This document shows, piece by piece, positions 58,105-64,000 of a DNA stretch of 64,000 nucleotides. The DNA is taken from positions 15,229,637-15,293,636 of the forward strand of contig NC_049996.1 of the NCBI RefSeq assembly GCF_000003815.2, given 5' to 3'. This DNA is from Branchiostoma floridae (Eukaryota > Chordata > Leptocardii > Amphioxiformes > Branchiostomatidae). The stretch's first letter is position 1; each line of letters begins with the position of its first letter. The notes below the pieces were generated by a model that was given only the letters and a program-made list of their open reading frames with translations, ran no database searches and was not told where the DNA came from. Made by a program: the position numbers and the translations under genes.

Positions 58105-60124
58105 CTCCTTCGGCTTGTGATGTCAGCTTATGGCAACTTCATTCTGTATAAGCCTCGGACTGAACCTGAGAGGACTGAGACAGGGAACAGAGGATGGGAA
58201 CAACAAAAAACACAAGAGAAATATCATAACAATCGGCAACTACATGTATGAACTACTGTCCCTTGTTTAAAGACATACACATAGCTTCCTTTATAACTTT
58301 CAAGAGCCTGTTGTCGCCATCATTAACATCAAATACAGATCATAATGTGCAACACCAAATCAGATAAAATACGAACCATAATGCTGAAACAAGAAGGTAT
58401 GCGCCTCGATAGAGACGCACTTCGATAGAGACATGTTTTTTTATGAATAAAAGGGTTAAACTTCAATATTATTCAGCTGTCATTAAAAGATCATACCTAA
58501 TATATCATGAAAATCTGTAAGTTGTAGTATACAACAAGCAGCTCCAATTTGCATGATATCCATGCCCCAACAAGCCTAGATTCTTGTTATGATCTTGTTG
58601 ACTGAACATCCATTCATACGTTTTGAATTCAAATGATATAAAAACATGCAACGTCTTTATCACATTATTTTATTGTTACTGCCATGAGTACTGCAAAGAA
58701 TTCCAAGTCAAACAGGAACACTGTATATTTGTTATTTAAAAACCATATTATCATACTTAGAAATTCTATTGAGTTGTGACAGGACTCTTGAGATTTGGTG
58801 ATTTAGTGTCTGTATCACAATATCTACCTTCAGAAGATACTGCATGTCAAAAGAAGGTATAACCTGGGCAACAACACAGCAAATTAAATGTCTGACAGTT
58901 TTGTATCATCATATTACTATTAGAAAATGATGTAAAACAAGTGCTATCTTTACTGCCTAAATACAGTATGATTACTTTCTTTCCTGTAGAAGTTGACAAG
59001 TATCAAAGTTTCGTTAACTATGCACATGTGATTTGTATGTTGTATATAGCACAGCAGTGGTGGTAAAAAACGAGGCTTGTGAAACAGCAGCTCCACCTTG
59101 CACCATACATCAAAACTGCAGCAGCAATTACATGTATAACTGGTATAAAATCCATACATTCGTTCATACATGTTGAATATGTAAACATTTACTGCTAAGA
59201 CATTTCAAGTTTACACATATCTATTTACTTACCAGCATTTTTATTACTGTTTGTCGGGCTCAAATTGAGTTAAGTACTTAAAAATGTGGCTCTTCTGTCC
59301 ACAGCTATTTTGCAAAATTGTAAAACAGAAAATCTTCCTGATATTTGGTGGGTAGTATACAATTTATACACATCCTTGCATTCTATTCATTGTTTACAAG
59401 TCTAGTTTATAATGTGGATTTTTGCAACACACAGCATTCTTTTATTCTTGACATGCAATAAGTGCAATACTATCTTCTATCACCTTAGGGAGTGTCTCAC
59501 TGAATCTGTGATACAGTGTCCTCATTACTGCAGCCAAGTGATTTGACAGAACGCTTAACTAATTTCATTGATGAAAAAATCATTGTTTTATGCTTCCTTT
59601 GCTTTGTTGTCTTTTTAGTCATACTTATACAATTAGCATGCTACTTCATTATAAGTACATAGTAGAGAGATACCCCCTTTACACTAAACATATTCTGGGT
59701 AATAAACATTTTGTATATATTAATTACTTTGTTAGGTACATACCACCAAAATTAGAATTTCTGGTAGCTGCAACAATGAACAACACTCAAATGTAAGGTA
59801 ATGGGATTCAAATTATACAAACCAAATGTACAGACATAAAATCTGAGAAACAAATATTATGACAAGCAGTAACTTAATTTCTTAGTTCCTTTTAATCTAT
59901 TTTCCCTTTTAACATGATCCCTCAAGTTCTTCCTTCTGCACACTTCAAGAAGCAATGTCTAAGGTTCAATTTTTAATAAAAACATTTCTATTTTTAGAAA
60001 AAATTGCATCTATAGGAATCAAAAGAGGGAACATTCTTAAATTTTACCATATTGAGACTCTTTGCTCCATGCAGGTTCAAGCATTTGAGCATCAAAAATA
60101 AGAAAATAATTTTCTTCAAATGCA
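58105..60124. other. Intergenic region between the two kelch genes
   Basis: About 2 kb, AT-rich, with no open frame of coding character and no recognised repeat. It should hold the promoter of copy A and the 3' UTR of copy B; no specific site could be picked. Confidence 0.55.
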
Positions 60125-63100
60125 TTACACCAGCACTTCTTGTTCTGTTACTTCAACATTGTTAGGATCTACATCATCATCATCATCACTGCAGTCATCA
60201 TCATCCTCATCACCAGCTTCTTTGTGATTGGTTGGAGGGTGGATGTAACACTCCTCCTCCTCCTCCTGGCACATGCACCTCCCAAAGGCCTGTGGGAGGG
60301 TGATGGTACAACATCCCGACCCGCCGAGTTTCTCCGGGAGGTCGGCGAAACGCTCCCAGCTGTTGCGGGTGGGGTTGTAGGTGTGGACGTCCGCGAGAGT
60401 ACAGTAAGGCTCGACACTGAAGGACCAGCCACCCAGCAAATAGATCTCTCCTGAAACAATCAAACATCCAGTTTTGCTGTAAGTTTATAATCTGTCATCA
60501 CAAACCTACAAGAAAAGTAAAGAACAGAAAAATCAATTCCACAGGAGAGGTATTGGGGTAAAGTTGTGTACCTTAACACATTTTAGCTACAGGTACAGGC
60601 ACAAGGGTTTAGGTACATGTCCAGACCTGTACCTGAACAAGTTTGGTCAATTGTTTGCAAGTTTACATATAGCCAACTTTTTTTTAACGATAGATTGTCA
60701 TCATAGTATGAGTTGCAAAACAACTTTTTAAAGAAGTTTTCTTAATTTTCAACTGGTAGATTATCACAATTATCACTGTTGATTCTGATTTACCTGTCTT
60801 AAGTCTGAGAAAGTGGTGTCCACTAGTGATTTAGTTTGTTAAGTTGTGATGTCCACTACAGATTTAGTTTGTAACAATTTTACAGGTACAGACTGAGGTA
60901 CAGGTACTGTTTTAAGTACATAACCCTTCGATTGAAGCAATAAAAAAAATAGATTTTGGCTATTGTAATACGTAAACGTATACTGTAACAAGTGTAAGAA
61001 ATGCCTCTGCCCTAAACGTGTCGCCAAAAATGCCTCTACTACTGGGGCCATGCCAAAAAGACAAAAATGTGGAGCTTACCATTGTATGCAATGCTGGCAC
61101 CTCCAGTTTGTGGGGTTACCAGTGACTGCACTGTAGACCACTGGCCCGTGCGAATGTTGTAGCACTCAACATCCAACACGTCCACAACAGCAAAGTGCAT
61201 GTAATACACAATGTCTTCCCCGGTCAGGTTCTGGTACCCTCCCATGGCGTACAGGCAGTCTCCGACGGCCGACATGTGGTGGAAGGCACGAGGCCGCCGC
61301 ATGGACGGTTTCTGGGACCACCTCTGTGAGGTGCTAGGGTCCATACACCACAAGTCTGCTCGATATTCGTTCATGGAGCCCCCGCCACATATGTAGATCA
61401 CCCCATCGTGAACGACCCCTGCATGTCCGTACACAGGATTGTCCAGACTTTCGCCAAAGTCCCATGAGTCAGTTTCGGGATCGTAAACCTCGACGGACGA
61501 GAGCTCGTGGTTCCCGTTTCTACCCGCCACGGCGTACAAGCGGTCGTTGGTCGCTGCCAGGTAAAAATCGGTCCGCTTCTCGAGCATGGATGCGGCGCGA
61601 TACCAGCGGCCGTGTCGGCCGTCCTGCCAGTTGGGCATGAACCGCCACACCGTCTTCATCGCCGAGTGGTAGCCAATCACGGCGTTGGACTCTCCTCCAG
61701 CGATGTAGACGAAATTGTTGATGACGGCCGAGCTGTGATAGCTGATCTCCTGGGGAAGCCTGATCTGCCCAAGGCTCTTCCACTCCCTCGTGGGAGGGTA
61801 CAGATAGTAGATGTTGGCGGTTTGGTCGCTCTCTTGGGAGCCGCCAAAGACGACGATTGTCCTGAAGTCCGAGCGTATCCTTGTTTCCGGCGACCTCACA
61901 AGCGGCTGGCGGGAGAGCTCCTCGTTAAACCTGACTCCGGCCTCCGCGAGGCTCAGGCAATCCGGCACCTCGTTGAAAATAGCGCGAGCAGGTCCCTCCA
62001 CCGCGATCATCAGCTGCCGGTAGCTCATGATCGGGAATCGAACCTTCTTCATCAGTCTCAGAGCATGCTGCATCCGCGATCCCTCGCACTCGTATCGCAG
62101 CCACTTGCACGCGGTGAAAAGGACCTGTCCCTCGTGGGCCACCTGTAAAGAGTTACTGCCCAGGATGGCCTCCATTTGTGCCACAGTCAGCTTAAGAAAA
62201 TCTGTAGAACTAGAAAACGTCTTGAAGTTCCCAGCAATTAGCTCACAGAATGCTGCCTCTAGCCTTGGGAGGCAGTACTCCACAGCAATCTGCTGCATGT
62301 CCATACAGTTCTGTAGGCTTAGCGACTGGATGAAGTAATCGCAGCAGAGCTCAATGGCAGACACTGCCTGTAGGTAGGTGGCTACTTCTAACTGTTGCAG
62401 AGCTTTCTCTCCGGTTAGGTCCATTCTTCCAGTGTACATGAAATCGATCAACGACCTCAACCCTTCGCCGTTAACACCCGAGAGGTCGATGTGGTCCATT
62501 CCTGCTTCTTTCATTCCGGACGTAAACATGGCCTTGAAGTAGTCGCTACAGCTAGCAATGACCAGTTTGTGCACTTTGATACTGCCGCATTCTGTGTTGA
62601 CGGTGAAGTCTGTGTATTTCTCTTTGTCTCTGAGCTCACTTAAACCTTGCAGCAGAGGCTCTGCGTGGTGTAACTGCAGACAGCGTCCAAAGTCTCGCCG
62701 AGTCGTGATCCCGTTCCCGCAGAAGACACCAAGATTCTTTATCATCTCGTAGACCTCGCTGTTTGACAGGTTTGTATTGGGTAAAACTCGACCATATAAA
62801 AGATCCACCATCACTTGTAGTTTGTCGAAGGGGAGGATATCCATTGCCATGCTTTTAGCGTCCGTACTTTCTAGCTTCTCTTTAAAGTAGAGACTACTTG
62901 AAATCAAGATGGGTTTATGAGCGGGTAATGTTTGCCCATCTGCACTAAGCACAACATCGCACATTACTCCATCTTCCCGTAGCTCATACGCATTGGCCAA
63001 TAGCATGTCAGTATGAGTCTTTAACATTGCAGCTCCTGTATCACTGCTGTCTGATTGGCTACTTCTGCCTCCATCTGCTGCCAATACTTCATTATGATTG

Positions 63101-63288
63101 GTGAGATCATGTTGAGCAGCTATTGGCTGATTGCAAGCTATAATGTCATGTGATTGGTCCATTTCCTGAACCAGAGCAGAAGCCCCTTCGCTTCCTGCGA
63201 GCTGATTGGCCTGCTGTCCTGCATGTTCGTCAGTTGGAGAAGCACTTGCCCCTGCATGTTCCATAGCGACCTGGAATCCACAGGGCAT
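60125..63288 (-). CDS. Kelch-like protein with two BTB domains (copy B)
   Basis: Two coding exons, 63288-61080 and 60450-60125, joined in phase 1 (2535 nt, 844 residues plus TAA). A Ser/Gln/Ala-rich N-terminus of about 100 residues precedes BTB 1 (about 100-205; CDVVLSADGQTLPAHKPIL), BTB 2 (about 215-325; TECGSIKVHKLVIASCSDYF), BACK (about 330-430; ILGSNSLQVAHEGQVLFTAC) and kelch repeats (VVFGGSQ, YIAGGESN, YAVAGRNG, YICGGGSM, YAMGGYQN, YLLGGWSF). The C-terminus is strongly acidic (DEDDDDCSDDDDD), encoded by a gat-type triplet repeat. The exon opens at an acceptor (tacttttag) 23 nt upstream of the ATG at 63288, so a 5' UTR exon lies further right. A second in-frame ATG at 63264 has a better context and may be used. 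Role as a CUL3 adaptor is inferred from the family. Confidence 0.92.
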
Positions 63289-63429
63289 GCATGTGTTAGA
63301 TGGGATCAGCCTAAAAGTAAAAACGAAAGAGAGAAGAAAAAAGACTAGTCTTTTGTTAGAAAACTTAGATGCAGTAGCTTGGAATGTAGAGAGACGGGCC
63401 TTGCCTTGAATCAAGAAGACATATCTGTG

Positions 63430-63870
63430 TTTGTATGTCTGTATATATATATGTGTGTGTGTGTGAAGGTTTGTGTGCATGAGAATCTGTGTACTACATG
63501 CATGTGTGACTGCATGTATACATTGTGCATGCATTCATGGATGTGAGTGCATGTGTACCTGTGTGTCTATGTGTATGCATATTTGCACTTACCTGTATGT
63601 GTACCTGTGTTTATGTCTGTGTGTGCATGTTTCACCATATGTGTGTGTGTGTGTGTGTGTGTCTATGTGTGCATGCCAGTCTGTGTGTGCACACATGCGT
63701 GTCTGTGTGTGTGTGTGTGTGCATGCATGTGTATGTGTGTGTGCATGTCTATGTGTGTTCGTGTGTGTGCGTACACGCGCATGTCTATGGATGTGTGTCT
63801 GTGTACCTGTGTGTGTGTATGTATCATGTGTGCCTATGATGTGTGTGTGTGTGTGTGTGTGTGTTTACTA
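63430..63870. repeat. TG-rich microsatellite with interruptions
   Basis: About 440 bp of tg repeats mixed with tgcatg, tgtatg and tacctg. The long Cys/Val frames here are repeat artefacts. Confidence 0.93.
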
Positions 63871-64000
63871 GTACATCATGACAGAAGCAGGATGGCATCT
63901 TCAATACAATTTCTTTATTATGTCCAACCATTGATTGGTGCCAAGTACTTCCTACCATCATCGCATCATAGTAGATTGTACATGACTACATCAGTACATG

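Noticed and set aside
61507-62148. 213-residue plus-strand frame
   Set aside because: Antisense shadow of kelch copy B; no domain.
63473-63871. Cys-rich frame resembling a secreted knottin or keratin-like protein
   Set aside because: TG-repeat artefact without signal peptide or regular Cys spacing.

Overview
The window looks like lancelet (amphioxus, Branchiostoma) nuclear DNA. The genes are intron-rich with GT-AG junctions. The families fit a cephalochordate: an animal N-acetylneuraminate lyase, a CYP2-type P450, a secreted fibrinogen-domain protein, paired rhodopsin-like receptors and double-BTB kelch proteins. Much of the rest is short palindromic transposons, truncated LINEs and a tRNA-derived SINE. 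A 100-base run of N marks an assembly gap. The organism call rests on family content and repeat style, not on a database match.

Layout. 1-5.4 kb: the 5' coding half of an NPL gene on the minus strand, six exons, running off the left edge. 6.3-8.3 kb: a rhodopsin-like GPCR on the minus strand. 9.0-13.9 kb: a CYP2-like P450 on the plus strand that lacks its first exons and carries a frameshift and an in-frame stop, so it is called a pseudogene; its large intron holds a LINE nested in a MITE. 15.5-19.3 kb: an intact five-exon secreted fibrinogen-related (FReD) gene with a TATA box. 20-48 kb: mostly repeats, in which five copies of one 58-nt signal-peptide leader exon stand out, the last followed by two symmetric phase 1-1 candidate exons. 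47.3-48.1 kb: a 50/56/62-bp minisatellite. 48.3-50.4 kb: a second GPCR paralogous to the first, on the plus strand. 53.9-58.1 and 60.1-63.3 kb: two tandem minus-strand kelch-like genes, each with two BTB domains before BACK and kelch repeats.

The clearest unexplained structure is a set of at least four non-autonomous foldback element families. Their ends begin TAGCCT, TAGTCTG or TAATCTCC and they are flanked by 9-bp target-site duplications. I find five perfect 9/9 duplications and two 8/9. The assembly gap lies at the centre of one of these palindromes. Coding exons were placed by hand from splice signals, reading phase and family similarity. No alignment, profile search or transcript evidence was available.
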